Assembly (NCBI GenBank): GCA_050943215.1
Contig: JBMNOU010000015.1
Coordinates: 1-34,903 of the forward strand
Direction of reading: 5' to 3'
DNA length: 34,903 bases
Source: JBMNOU01 sp050943215
GTDB taxonomy: Bacteria > Bacillota > Clostridia > Christensenellales > SZUA-584
Positions within the stretch are counted from its first letter, which is position 1, and every line of letters starts with the position of its first letter. A program made the position numbers and the translations under genes. The notes below the pieces were generated by a model. That model was given only the letters and a program-made list of their open reading frames with translations. It ran no database searches and was not told the origin of the DNA. Of the stretch, positions 23,986-31,958 are shown piece after piece.

Positions 23986-25341
23986 ATGAACAAACTTGTG
24001 TTTGATTTTAATTACGCGATGGCGCATATGGCGGGAGACCACGGTTTTTTCGAGACGGAGATAGCCGATGCAAAAGAGATGATGTCTGATGCATATAGCG
24101 CTGTTGTCCGCAAGGCGCTGGGATTTAGGCGCCTCCCCACAGAACAGGAAAATATATTGGATGATATGTTAAGTACTGGCGCCGATATCCGTACCCGCTT
24201 TGATAACTTCGTTGTGCTTGGAATCGGCGGGTCTGCCTTAGGGCCAATAGCCGTGAATCATGCGCTTTCTTTCGGAAGGGATATAAAAATTAAGCTGTTT
24301 GTTGAGGACAACGTAGATCCTGAAAGGCTGGGGCATCTTTTCCAAACGATCAATTTGGAAAAGACAGTGTTCAACGTCATTACAAAATCTGGCATGACGT
24401 CCGAGACGATGGCTCAGATGATGTGTGCTGCGGATGCTCTTAACAAGAAGGGCCTTGCGCTCAAAGACCATATGATAGCGACAACGGATGAAAAAAGCGG
24501 CAATCTGAACCGCATCGCGAAACACGAGCATTTAAAGACATATTTTATCCCTGCAGACGTGGGGGGGCGGTTTTCTACACTATCTCCGGTTGGCCTTTTG
24601 CCGGCGGCCGTATGCGGATATGACATACGCGCAATGCTTAAGGGCGCCGCCGATATGGACATTGTATGCGCGCGGCCGCAAAACAACCCGGCGGTGCTGT
24701 ACGCTCTGCTGCACGTGCTCGGCATGAAAAAGGGTATGAATATCAGCGTGATGATACCATATGCTGATAGTTTAAAATACATGGCTGACTGGTACGCCCA
24801 GCTTTGGGCTGAGTCGCTAGGCAAGCGGCTTGATCTTGACGGAAACGAGGTATTCGTCGGTCAGACGCCCGTAAAGGCGCTCGGGGCAACGGATCAGCAT
24901 TCGCAGATACAGCTTTATTCGGAAGGGCCGTTTGACAAGATCATCACGTTTCTAAAGGTTAGCCGGTTCCGCAGGGATCTCGATATACCAAAAGTATTTG
25001 ATTATGAGAAGGATATTGCATATCTTGGAGGCAAAACGTTTGGCACACTGATTGAGGCGGAAAGGGAAGCGACGCAGTACGCGCTGCTCAAAGCGGGCCG
25101 GCCAAGCATTACGATCTCTCTTAGAGAAGTTGATGAATACAGCATTGGCGCGCTGATGCATTTTTTTGAGATGGCTACAACATATGCCGGAGAAATGCTC
25201 AACATCAACGCATTCGATCAGCCGGGTGTTGAAGAGGGAAAACTGGCGACGTTTGCGCTAATGGGCAAGAGCGGGTTTGAGGATAAAAAAGCGCAGATGG
25301 ACGCGGCACCTGCAAAAATCGCTAAATATATCATTGAATGA
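23986..25341 (+). CDS. pgi: Glucose-6-phosphate isomerase
   Basis: A 451-residue phosphoglucose isomerase, the length of Firmicutes enzymes (about 450). It interconverts glucose-6-phosphate and fructose-6-phosphate in the cytoplasm. The SIS fold shows VLGIGGSALGP (substrate phosphate loop, about 73-83), TKSGMTSETM (about 132-141), VGGRFSTLSPVGLLP (about 188-202) and the GATDQHSQIQLYSEGP segment with the active-site residues (about 302-317). The catalytic pattern is intact. A GGCAGGGA ribosome site precedes the ATG at 23986. It is monocistronic, divergent from the anchored protein gene. Confidence 0.97.
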   Translation: MNKLVFDFNYAMAHMAGDHGFFETEIADAKEMMSDAYSAVVRKALGFRRLPTEQENILDDMLSTGADIRTRFDNFVVLGIGGSALGPIAVNHALSFGRDIKIKLFVEDNVDPERLGHLFQTINLEKTVFNVITKSGMTSETMAQMMCAADALNKKGLALKDHMIATTDEKSGNLNRIAKHEHLKTYFIPADVGGRFSTLSPVGLLPAAVCGYDIRAMLKGAADMDIVCARPQNNPAVLYALLHVLGMKKGMNISVMIPYADSLKYMADWYAQLWAESLGKRLDLDGNEVFVGQTPVKALGATDQHSQIQLYSEGPFDKIITFLKVSRFRRDLDIPKVFDYEKDIAYLGGKTFGTLIEAEREATQYALLKAGRPSITISLREVDEYSIGALMHFFEMATTYAGEMLNINAFDQPGVEEGKLATFALMGKSGFEDKKAQMDAAPAKIAKYIIE

Positions 25342-25353
25342 TTAAAAAGCGGC

Positions 25354-25382
25354 TTGACATAAAAAGATTTTTAATATAAAAT
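25354..25382 (+). promoter_or_regulatory. Promoter of the TPP-riboswitch operon
   Basis: A consensus TTGACA (25354-25359), 17 bases and TAAAAT (25377-25382). It starts 13 bases after the pgi stop and leads directly into the TPP aptamer. Confidence 0.85.
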
Positions 25383-25400
25383 CAGCGCAAATGAATAATA

Positions 25401-25487
25401 ACATATGGGAGCTGAGCAATCGGCTGAGAGGAGACCGTTCGTCTCGACCATTAAACCTGATACGGATAATGCCGGCGTAGGAAATGT
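25401..25487 (+). ncRNA. TPP (thiamine pyrophosphate) riboswitch
   Basis: It contains the TPP-class signatures CTGAGA (25424-25429), ACCTGAT (25455-25461), GGATAATGCC (25464-25473) and GGCGTAGG (25474-25481), with a P3 helix (GAGAC, 25431-25435, with GTCTC) and a P1 formed by ACAT 25401-25404 with ATGT 25484-25487. It should bind TPP and turn down the downstream operon. Confidence 0.96.
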
Positions 25488-25501
25488 GCAAAAGGGTTTT
25501 T

Positions 25502-25528
25502 AGAGCTGTCCGTTAGGATGGCTCTTTT
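25502..25528 (+). terminator. Intrinsic terminator of the TPP riboswitch
   Basis: AGAGC (25502-25506) pairs with GCTCT (25521-25525), with TCC/GGA inside, followed by TTTGTT. It lies 15 bases after the aptamer and 59 before the first gene, so it is the expected transcription-off platform. Confidence 0.8.
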
Positions 25529-25586
25529 GTTATCAGGTCTTTATGGATGCAAACGCATGCTTTAAAGCAGCAGAAAGGAAAGAACT

Positions 25587-25874
25587 ATGCCAATGATTAA
25601 CCTCGAGCTTCAGGTGGTGCCTGGAGGAGTCAACGACGTTTATGCCGTTGTGGACAAGGTGATTGCGCTGATTCAAAAAAGCGGTGTCAATTACGAGGTC
25701 GGCCCGATGGGAACGACAATGGAGGGAGAGCTGCCGGTACTTTTGGATATTGTGCAGCAGGCGCAGCAAGTATGTATTGATAGCGGAGCCAGCCGTGTAA
25801 TGTCCGTCATCAAGATAGACTACAAGCCGGAAGGTGTGACGATGGATGAAAAGATCGCCAAGTATCGCAACTAA
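25587..25874 (+). CDS. MTH1187 family thiamine-binding protein
   Basis: A 95-residue protein of the thiamine-binding family PF01910. It shows a compact ferredoxin-like fold with QVVPGG near residue 9, a GPMGTTMEGE loop (about 40-49) and a final KIDYKPEG strand, all typical of the family. It sits directly after a TPP riboswitch and overlaps the permease gene, so a role in thiamine or pyrimidine-precursor handling is strongly suggested. An AGAAAGGAAAG ribosome site precedes the ATG at 25587. Confidence 0.88.
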   Translation: MPMINLELQVVPGGVNDVYAVVDKVIALIQKSGVNYEVGPMGTTMEGELPVLLDIVQQAQQVCIDSGASRVMSVIKIDYKPEGVTMDEKIAKYRN

Positions 25875-26607
25875 GATATATCCCGCCGCGGCGTTTAGCG
25901 TACTCATTATCATATGGGAGCTTATCGTCTGGCTCAATAACGTGCCCGAGTATAGGCTGCCTGCACCCAGCGCGATTTTGAGCGAGTTTGTCAATTCGTT
26001 TGGATTGCTGATGTACCATGCGGCAACCACCGTGGTAGAAGCATTGATCGGGTTTGTGCTCGGCGTTGCGCTGTCGGTATTTTTTGCGGTTGCAATGAGT
26101 ATGGTCAAACCCATAAAGCTGATGTTTTATCCGTTTATGATTGTCTCACAGACAATCCCATTAGTGGTTATTGCGCCGCTGCTGGCGATATGGTTCGGTT
26201 TCGGGATCGTTCCAAAGATTATCATGTCGGTTGTTGTTGTGTTTTTTCCTGTTACCGTCAGCCTGACCGAGGGGCTTGGAACATGCGATGAAGATCTTGT
26301 GGATCTGATGAAGGTGATGAAAGCTTCAAAGCGGCAGATTTACCGGACTGTTCTGATCCCAAACGCGCTCCCGTCGTTCTTCGCGGGGATGAAGATATCG
26401 GCAGCTTACTGCATAATGGGCGCCGTTATCTCCGAATGGACAGGGGCTTCAAGGGGGCTTGGGATATACCTTTCCCGCGCGATGAGCACTTTTAAAACGG
26501 CCGCGCTGTTTTCTAATATCGCAGTGATTATCCTCCTAAGCCTGATATTGTTTAAAATCGTAGACCTAATAGAAAAAAAGGTTATTCCGTGGAACAAGAT
26601 TGATTAA
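25846..26607 (+). CDS. thiX: ABC transporter permease for a thiamine precursor (ThiX-like)
   Basis: A 253-residue permease of the BPD type with about six membrane segments (from residue 14). Between residues about 145 and 195 it has an EAA-type loop (KVMKASKRQIYRTVLIPNALPSFFAGMK), which contacts the ATPase. The neighbours, an ATPase and an NMT1-like binding protein, identify it as the membrane part of a ThiXYZ-type importer for a pyrimidine precursor of thiamine. Its ATG at 25846 lies inside the previous gene, overlapping its last 29 bases, which makes translational coupling likely. Confidence 0.87.
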   Translation: MKRSPSIATKIYPAAAFSVLIIIWELIVWLNNVPEYRLPAPSAILSEFVNSFGLLMYHAATTVVEALIGFVLGVALSVFFAVAMSMVKPIKLMFYPFMIVSQTIPLVVIAPLLAIWFGFGIVPKIIMSVVVVFFPVTVSLTEGLGTCDEDLVDLMKVMKASKRQIYRTVLIPNALPSFFAGMKISAAYCIMGAVISEWTGASRGLGIYLSRAMSTFKTAALFSNIAVIILLSLILFKIVDLIEKKVIPWNKID

Positions 26608-26629
26608 TTTATTAGAAAGGATACGTAAG

Positions 26630-27616
26630 ATGAAAAGAGTTTTGTTTGTAGTTTTTGCTGCCCTTGCACTGATCTCTATGAGCGCGTGCGCGGCGCAGGA
26701 CAATAAAGAGGAAGAGCCGGCAATCAAAAAAGTAACGCTGGTGCTTGACTGGACGCCCAACACGAACCATACCGGGCTTTATGTGGCGCAAGAAAAAGGC
26801 TATTTTGCGGAAAACGGCCTTGAAGTTAAGATCATACAGCCGTCGGAAAGCGCGGTGCTGCAGCTGGTTGCGGCTGGCACGGCGCAGTTCGGCATCGATT
26901 TTCAAGAATCGCTCACCTTTGCCCGGGATAAAGGTATGCCTGTCGTATCAATAGGCGCGGTACTGCAGCACAACACGTCCGTTTTCGCGTCGCCCACTGA
27001 CCGCAATATCTTAAGCCCAAAGGATTTTGAAGGCAAGGTGTACGGTGGCTGGGGCATGGACATGGAGACCGCGACATTAAAATATCTGATGGAAAAAAGC
27101 GGCGCGGATTTCAGCAAGCTTGAGATAATGACCATTGGCGATACGGATTTTCTGACTGCGGCTGAGATGGGCACGATCGATTTTGCCTGGATCTACGAAG
27201 GCTGGGAGGGCATTAGCGCACAGCTTAAGGGCGTTGAACTAAACAAAGTGCGTTTTGAGGAGACGGAGCTGTTTGACTATTACACACCGATAATTGTGAC
27301 AAGCGAAGACATGATCGCAAACAACTCGGATACCGTTGCGGCTTTTATGGATGCTGTTAAAAAAGGATATGACTTTGCGGTGAAGAGCCCAAAGGAGAGC
27401 GCTGATGTTTTGCTCAAATTCGCCCCTGAGCTGGATGCAAAGCTTGTCTACGCGAGCCAGGAATACCTATCGCCCAGATATATCGACGATGCTGAATCGT
27501 TCGGAGTGCAGAAAAAAGAGGTCTGGGACAGATACACGGCCTGGCTTTATGAAAAAGGGTTTATAGATACTCTTGTCGATTCAAATAGTGCGTTTACTAA
27601 CGAGTTTTTGCAGTAA
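26630..27616 (+). CDS. thiY: ABC transporter substrate-binding lipoprotein, NMT1/THI5-like (ThiY-like)
   Basis: A 328-residue lipoprotein with a signal peptide ending in the lipobox SMSAC (cysteine about residue 20). The mature protein is a periplasmic-binding-type fold that starts VTLVLDWTPNTNHTGLYVAQEKGYF, the signature of NMT1/THI5-like proteins that bind the pyrimidine precursor HMP or its formylamino relative. AGAAAGGATACG precedes the ATG at 26630; the frame also opens at 26600 but without a ribosome site. It lies 22 bases after the permease gene. The ligand is inferred from family and riboswitch, not shown by residues. Confidence 0.88.
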   Translation: MKRVLFVVFAALALISMSACAAQDNKEEEPAIKKVTLVLDWTPNTNHTGLYVAQEKGYFAENGLEVKIIQPSESAVLQLVAAGTAQFGIDFQESLTFARDKGMPVVSIGAVLQHNTSVFASPTDRNILSPKDFEGKVYGGWGMDMETATLKYLMEKSGADFSKLEIMTIGDTDFLTAAEMGTIDFAWIYEGWEGISAQLKGVELNKVRFEETELFDYYTPIIVTSEDMIANNSDTVAAFMDAVKKGYDFAVKSPKESADVLLKFAPELDAKLVYASQEYLSPRYIDDAESFGVQKKEVWDRYTAWLYEKGFIDTLVDSNSAFTNEFLQ

Positions 27617-27619
27617 CAT

Positions 27620-28372
27620 ATGGACAGAATAATCGAACTACAGAGCGTTTCAAGGATTTTCGACAGTTCTCAGGCCAACATAGAGGCCTTGGTAAATATC
27701 GACCTTTTTGTTGACAGCAATGAGTTTGTGTCCATTCTAGGGCCTTCGGGCTGCGGGAAAAGCACACTGCTTAAGATCATCGCGGGGTTGGATGATGATT
27801 ACAGCGGACGTGTGCTTGTAAACGGCCATGACATCATAGGTTTAAAGCCAAGCGTTTGCTTTATGCACCAAAAAGACCTGCTGCTGCCTTGGAAAACCGT
27901 TATCGACAACGTGACACTGCCGCTTGAATTGCGCGGGATAACCAAAAAAGAGCGCGATGAATGCGCAGCGGCTTATATGGAAGAATTCGGGCTTGCCGGT
28001 TTTGAGAAAATGTATCCTAAACAATTAAGCGGCGGGATGAGGCAACGGGCGGCGCTGCTTAGGACGTTTTTATGCGAAGGCGATGTGTTTTTGATGGACG
28101 AGCCGTTCGCGTCTCTCGATGCGCTGACCCGGTTTAGAATGCGAGAGTGGCTGCTTAATTTATGGGACCACCATAAAAAAGCCGTTATTTTTGTCACGCA
28201 TGATATCGAGGAAGCCATTTTCTTGTCGGATAGGATCTATATTTTGAGCGAGAGGCCGGCTACAGTTGCGCATGTGATTGATGTCGGTTTAAAAAGGCCG
28301 CGGAGCCGTGATGTTTTTGAAGACGCAGGATTTAATTGCTTAAGGCGCAGGGTACAGGATGCTTTGCAATAG
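27620..28372 (+). CDS. thiZ: ABC transporter ATP-binding protein (ThiZ-like)
   Basis: A 250-residue ABC ATPase. Walker A GPSGCGKST (about 42-50), Q-loop HQKDLLLPW (about 82-90), signature LSGGMRQRAA (about 136-145), Walker B VFLMDEPFASLDA (about 156-168) and H-loop VTHDIEEA are intact. It energises import through the ThiX-like permease. The ATG at 27620 is three bases after the thiY stop and has no strong Shine-Dalgarno, so translation is probably coupled. It is the last gene of the operon: no thiamine biosynthesis gene follows within this window. Confidence 0.93.
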   Translation: MDRIIELQSVSRIFDSSQANIEALVNIDLFVDSNEFVSILGPSGCGKSTLLKIIAGLDDDYSGRVLVNGHDIIGLKPSVCFMHQKDLLLPWKTVIDNVTLPLELRGITKKERDECAAAYMEEFGLAGFEKMYPKQLSGGMRQRAALLRTFLCEGDVFLMDEPFASLDALTRFRMREWLLNLWDHHKKAVIFVTHDIEEAIFLSDRIYILSERPATVAHVIDVGLKRPRSRDVFEDAGFNCLRRRVQDALQ

Positions 28373-28381
28373 GCTGCGGTG

Positions 28382-28400
28382 AGCGGGGCTGCGCTTTTTA
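28382..28400 (+). terminator. Possible terminator of the thi operon
   Basis: AGCG (28382-28385) pairs with CGCT (28392-28395), followed by TTTTTATT. The stem is short, so confidence is moderate. Confidence 0.4.
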
Positions 28401-28429
28401 TTGTTTTTGCCTTCATGATGTATTAGAAT
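28401..28429 (+). promoter_or_regulatory. Promoter of the YfbR-like gene
   Basis: TTGTTT (28401-28406) and TAGAAT (28424-28429) are separated by 17 bases. The start of the predicted leader lies about 12 bases before the ribosome site. Confidence 0.4.
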
Positions 28430-28447
28430 AATGAAGGAGGTCGGGAT

Positions 28448-29026
28448 ATGAACCATTTTTTTTGCTATATGGCCAGGATGAAGCATATCAAGCGATGGGG
28501 TCTGATGCGTAACACACGCGAAGAAAACATACAGGAGCATTCGCTGCAGGCTGCAATGATCGCACATGCGCTGGCTATAATTAAAAACACGCTGTACGGC
28601 GGACATGTTGACGCAGCACATGTGATGGCGCTTGCGGTATACCACGAGGTGGGGGAAGTGATTACGGGTGACCTTGCGACGCCTATAAAATACTTTAACC
28701 CCGAGATCAAAAAAGCATATAAGCAAATCGAACGCGTTGCCGAACAGAAGCTGATTGCGATGCTGCCAAAAGCGCTGCAGGGAGAATATGAAAAGCTGAT
28801 ACCGCGGCGGGAAGACGACGCCGAAGCGTACGCAATCGTCAAGGCGGCTGATAAGATATGCGCGTATTTAAAGTGCGTTGAAGAGATGTCGGCGGGCAAT
28901 ATGGAATTTGAAAAGGCACAAAAGAAAATTTTTGACGCGATAGGAAAGCTGAAAAGGCCGGAGGTCGATTATTTTATGGAGACATTTGTACCAAGCTTTA
29001 GTCTGACGCTGGATGAACTCAATTGA
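28448..29026 (+). CDS. YfbR-like HD-domain 5'-deoxynucleotidase
   Basis: A 192-residue HD-family phosphohydrolase. Residues resembling the YfbR metal site are H31 (QEHSLQ), H66 with E67 (YHEVGE) and D135 (KAADK), and the GDLATPIKYFNPEI segment (about 73-87) matches the YfbR phosphate loop. The usual HD doublet is HE here. By family knowledge it would dephosphorylate deoxyribonucleoside 5'-monophosphates, adjusting dNTP pools. An AAGGAGG ribosome site precedes the ATG at 28448. It is separate from the thi operon, with its own weak promoter. Confidence 0.83.
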   Translation: MNHFFCYMARMKHIKRWGLMRNTREENIQEHSLQAAMIAHALAIIKNTLYGGHVDAAHVMALAVYHEVGEVITGDLATPIKYFNPEIKKAYKQIERVAEQKLIAMLPKALQGEYEKLIPRREDDAEAYAIVKAADKICAYLKCVEEMSAGNMEFEKAQKKIFDAIGKLKRPEVDYFMETFVPSFSLTLDELN

Positions 29027-29065
29027 GCGTAATTCAGCGCAGTGACGGGTATAGGATGCTGACAA

Positions 29066-29254
29066 ATGCTAATGACAATGGATAAAGATAAAAATACTGT
29101 CTGTGATGAACTGAAAAGAGCTGATTGTCCGTGTCCTAGGCAAAAGTGTGAAAACCATGGGCTTTGCATACCTTGCCGCCAGAGACATCAAAAGAGCTTG
29201 CCATACTGTGAAAGAGAAAAAGGCATAAAACCGCGCCGCCAACGTGTGCGTTAA
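29066..29254 (+). CDS. Small cysteine-rich protein, probable zinc-binding
   Basis: A 62-residue protein with six cysteines and two histidines in a compact array: CPCPRQKCENHGLCIPCRQRH and a final LPYC. This resembles an uncharacterised family of small clostridial proteins with a CPCP...CxxHGxC...LPxC pattern. It is probably a metal-binding miniprotein of unknown role. Possible ATGs lie at 29066, 29072 and 29078; AGGA is nine bases before 29066, which is given. It lies 39 bases after the YfbR-like gene on the same strand and ends six bases before the convergent sigH gene. Confidence 0.65.
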   Translation: MLMTMDKDKNTVCDELKRADCPCPRQKCENHGLCIPCRQRHQKSLPYCEREKGIKPRRQRVR

Positions 29255-29260
29255 TGCTGA

Positions 29261-29917
29261 TTAATCTGCGGTGTCTGTGGAGATCAGCTTTTCCAGTTTG
29301 TTTTTGACGCGCTGCAATGCGTTATCTACGGATTTGACGCTTCGGTCCAGTTCTTCCGCCACTTCGAAATAGGATTTGCCTTCGATGTATTTCTTTAGCA
29401 CCTGCATTTCAAGCGGAGAGAGCATTTTGCTCATTTTATATTCAATCATCGAAAAGTCTTCTTTGCCGATAATGATGTCTTCGGGATTGGTTATCTTTGC
29501 GCTGGCGATGATATCGATAAGGGTTCTGTCCGATTCTTCATCAAATACGGGCTTGTTAAGAGATATATATGAATTGAGCGGACGGTGCTTTTGGCGGGTT
29601 GCCGTCTTGATGGCTGTGATGATCTGACGCGTGATACATAGCTCCGCAAACGCGCGAAATGATGTCAGCCGGGTGATACGAAAATCCCTGATGGCTTTAT
29701 AAAGGCCGATCATGCCTTCCTGAACAATGTCTTCTCGATCTGCGCCAATCAAAAAATAGGAACGTGCTTTTGCACGCACAAAGTTCTTGTATTTATTTAA
29801 TAGATATTCGATCGCACCGCTATCGAATTCCCGTGCAAGCTCTGCGACGGTTTCGTCAGGCATATCACAATAGTTTTCATTAACCTCTTCTAATGAGGAC
29901 CGTCTGCTTGTACTCAA
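29261..29917 (-). CDS. sigH: RNA polymerase sigma factor SigH (Spo0H type)
   Basis: A 218-residue sigma-70 family factor, exactly the length usual for SigH in Bacillus. Region 2 runs about residues 38-105 with REDIVQEGMIGLYKAIRDF; region 4, a helix-turn-helix at the C-terminus, is KSYFEVAEELDRSVKSVDNALQRVKNKL (about 178-205). In spore-formers it drives transition-state and early sporulation genes; here the role is inferred. The start codon is TTG at 29917, preceded by GGAGGAATAG. It has its own strong promoter and follows rae1 and rlmB in the common clostridial order. Confidence 0.95.
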   Translation of the reverse strand: MSTSRRSSLEEVNENYCDMPDETVAELAREFDSGAIEYLLNKYKNFVRAKARSYFLIGADREDIVQEGMIGLYKAIRDFRITRLTSFRAFAELCITRQIITAIKTATRQKHRPLNSYISLNKPVFDEESDRTLIDIIASAKITNPEDIIIGKEDFSMIEYKMSKMLSPLEMQVLKKYIEGKSYFEVAEELDRSVKSVDNALQRVKNKLEKLISTDTAD

Positions 29918-29948
29918 ACTATTCCTCCAAATATATGTTCAGTTATTA

Positions 29949-29977
29949 ATTATATCGGTTGTTAATAAGCCCGTCAA
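29949..29977 (-). promoter_or_regulatory. Strong sigma-A promoter of sigH
   Basis: On the minus strand TTGACG (29977-29972), 17 bases, then perfect TATAAT (29954-29949). It is the closest match to the full consensus in the window. It lies between rae1 and sigH, so sigH can be expressed apart from the mrnC operon. Confidence 0.9.
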
Positions 29978-30009
29978 GATAGTGCATCAAGTAATTATTT
30001 GTAAAGTTA

Positions 30010-30468
30010 TTACGTTGTTTCTCTAATAGCATCAAGAGCAAGTCGCAACCGAAGCTCGCTCGGGGAAAGAGCCGATTTGTCCAGCATCAAAACATTTTTT
30101 TGCCTTTCTGCTTTGATGAGAAGCCTAAGTTCATCCGGTGTAACCCGGATTGCGCCGGAGCCGAAAACGGAAAGCTGTTCAAGGTAATCTGCCGTAACAA
30201 CTTTCTGCACGGTTTCACTTAACTTGACCAGTCGCTGGATATGCGTATCCGCCGTAACACCGTATGCGGTGAACACTACGGTCACAAGCCCCTGCCGCGT
30301 CTCACTGGCTGCATCGCGCGTTTTGTAGCTGTCGAACACGATTGTTATGTCTTCTCCGGAATACCCGGCATAATCATCGAGTATACAAATAAGCTTGTCC
30401 CGCGCATCTTCGAGATTTTTTGTGTCCAGTCGCCATGCGTGGATCACGTTGTAACCGTCAATAATCAT
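30010..30468 (-). CDS. rae1: NYN-domain ribosome-associated RNase Rae1 (YacP)
   Basis: A 152-residue NYN domain protein starting MIIDGYNVIHAW, the hallmark of the YacP/Rae1 family, with further acidic residues IVFDSYKTRD (about 52-61) and TADTHIQRL (about 78-86) forming the PIN-like active site. By family knowledge Rae1 cleaves mRNA in the ribosomal A site. The open frame runs upstream by another 75 codons, but that part lies in the rlmB gene and is a chance read. The real ATG at 30468 overlaps the rlmB stop as ATGA. Confidence 0.92.
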   Translation of the reverse strand: MIIDGYNVIHAWRLDTKNLEDARDKLICILDDYAGYSGEDITIVFDSYKTRDAASETRQGLVTVVFTAYGVTADTHIQRLVKLSETVQKVVTADYLEQLSVFGSGAIRVTPDELRLLIKAERQKNVLMLDKSALSPSELRLRLALDAIRETT

Positions 30469-31217
30469 TGCTGTCTGTCCTGTCTCGTTTTTTCGTACAT
30501 CAGCACGGCGGCCGCGACCGCCGCATTGAGCGAGCCCGTCTGCCCTTTCATCGGAATGCTGGCACGAAGATCGCAGCTTTCGAGCACAAGCCGTGATATT
30601 CCGCTGCCTTCTGCGCCGATGACGATTGCGATAGGGCCTTTTAAATTGAGTCCGTCCGCGCTCTGCCCCGAAGTATCCGCGGCAACAATCCATACGCCCT
30701 TGTCTTTGAGCGTATTGATAGTTACGTTGATATTTGTCACCTTGACGACGGGTAGGTGTTCTGCCGCGCCCGAAGATGCCTTATATGCTGCGGGAGATAG
30801 CGACGCGCTTCGACGTTTGCTCATTATCACGCCGTGTGCCCCCAAAACTTCGGCGCTGCGGATAATCGACCCTAGGTTTCCTTCGTCGGTAATGCCGTCT
30901 AGTATGATGATAAAAGGCGGCTCACCTTTAGACTGTGCCAGAGCGAATAGATCTTCGAGCGTACCGTATTCTTTGGCGGCGGCTACCGCTACAATACCCT
31001 GATGGTTCGCCGGTTTACCGCCGTAACCATGCGGTAGTGTCAGGCTATCGAGCTTCCTTTTGTCGACACGGATGACCGGAATGCGACTGCCAGCCGCGAT
31101 ACCGAGTATTTCGCGCACGCTTGGGTCGCTTAGCTCTTTGACCGCAAAAATCTTATCAAGCGGCCGGCCAGATTTGATCGCAGCTTTTACCGCGTTTCTG
31201 CCGAAAATTATATCCAT
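30465..31217 (-). CDS. rlmB: 23S rRNA (guanosine-2'-O-)-methyltransferase RlmB
   Basis: A 250-residue SpoU-family 2'-O-methyltransferase. The substrate-binding N-terminal domain (1-90) begins IIFGRNAVKAAI. The knotted catalytic domain has motif 1 LDGITDEGNLGSIIRSAEVLGAHGVI (about 110-135), motif 2 AIVIGAEGSGIS (about 200-211) and motif 3 IPMKGQTGSLNAAVAAAVLMYE (about 221-242). Motif 1 usually reads DPxN in this family and here is DEGN, a deviation that may matter little. The start overlaps the thyX stop by one base (TAATG). It belongs to the mrnC-thyX-rlmB-rae1 series. Confidence 0.94.
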   Translation of the reverse strand: MDIIFGRNAVKAAIKSGRPLDKIFAVKELSDPSVREILGIAAGSRIPVIRVDKRKLDSLTLPHGYGGKPANHQGIVAVAAAKEYGTLEDLFALAQSKGEPPFIIILDGITDEGNLGSIIRSAEVLGAHGVIMSKRRSASLSPAAYKASSGAAEHLPVVKVTNINVTINTLKDKGVWIVAADTSGQSADGLNLKGPIAIVIGAEGSGISRLVLESCDLRASIPMKGQTGSLNAAVAAAVLMYEKTRQDRQQ

Positions 31218-31957
31218 TAGCGTTTGCCTTTCAATATTTTGCTTTGTTTTTGTTTGACCTCACCCGAGAGCCCGCACGTTTTTACGCCTTCGCCGCACCG
31301 GCCGCGCACACACGCGGGACCTGCCGAAGAGAACAGTGCCGGTGAAACCTCGCATACGAGGCTTAGCATACTCCAAGCGAGGTCGCGTATCTCCCATTGT
31401 GCACGGTTGCAGCACCGCAATGAGAAAAAATGCAGCAGCTCCCTGGCGTTCATCGTTAGTATCATCTTTGTTTCGCATGCGCCGGGCAGCACGAACCGCG
31501 CATCCTGATTAGATTTTTCACCCTTTTGGCCCAGCGCTATACGCCATTCGTCGTACCAGCCTTGAATCGTGCGCATCTGCTCTTCGAACCTTGAGACTGC
31601 CTTCTCGCCTAGCGCACGGATACTTGGCGGGATGATATACGAAAACCCGTTATTCGAATAGCTGACATACCGCTGGGACTGTACCGAAAAGCTAGCGATC
31701 CTGTGCCGAGTGATCTGGGCCAGCAGCGTTCTTGATACGCCCTCGATGCCAAAAGTAAAGCTGGCGTGCTCTATCGTCGAAAGGTGTCCGATTTCTATGA
31801 TTTTTTCTATAAACGCCGCCGCTTTGTCTGATGTTAATTCATCGGCGATATCGTCGATGGACGATGGGCTGTAACATAGCTTGGCGCCCATCGCGGCCAG
31901 CTTTTCGGCTGTGGGCGTAAACGAGAGCAGTTTAACGTTCAGATTCACATAAGGCAT
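31217..31957 (-). CDS. thyX: Flavin-dependent thymidylate synthase ThyX
   Basis: A 246-residue ThyX. The diagnostic motif RHRIASFSVQSQRY matches RHRxxSxxxxSxR and lies around residues 83-96. The EHASFTFGIEGVSR (about 62-75) segment and the NARELLHFFSLRCC region bind the flavin and dUMP. It makes dTMP from dUMP using methylenetetrahydrofolate and FADH2. The C-terminal cluster of cysteines (CVRGRCGEGVKTCG) is common in clostridial members. GAAGGAG before the ATG at 31957 decides the start; an earlier ATG at 32005 lies inside mrnC. Confidence 0.96.
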   Translation of the reverse strand: MPYVNLNVKLLSFTPTAEKLAAMGAKLCYSPSSIDDIADELTSDKAAAFIEKIIEIGHLSTIEHASFTFGIEGVSRTLLAQITRHRIASFSVQSQRYVSYSNNGFSYIIPPSIRALGEKAVSRFEEQMRTIQGWYDEWRIALGQKGEKSNQDARFVLPGACETKMILTMNARELLHFFSLRCCNRAQWEIRDLAWSMLSLVCEVSPALFSSAGPACVRGRCGEGVKTCGLSGEVKQKQSKILKGKR

Positions 31958-31958
31958 A

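Noticed and set aside
30469..30693. An N-terminal 75-codon extension of the Rae1 frame
   Set aside because: It lies inside rlmB on the same strand, is very Arg-rich and lacks family similarity; ATGA coupling at 30468 gives the standard N-terminus.
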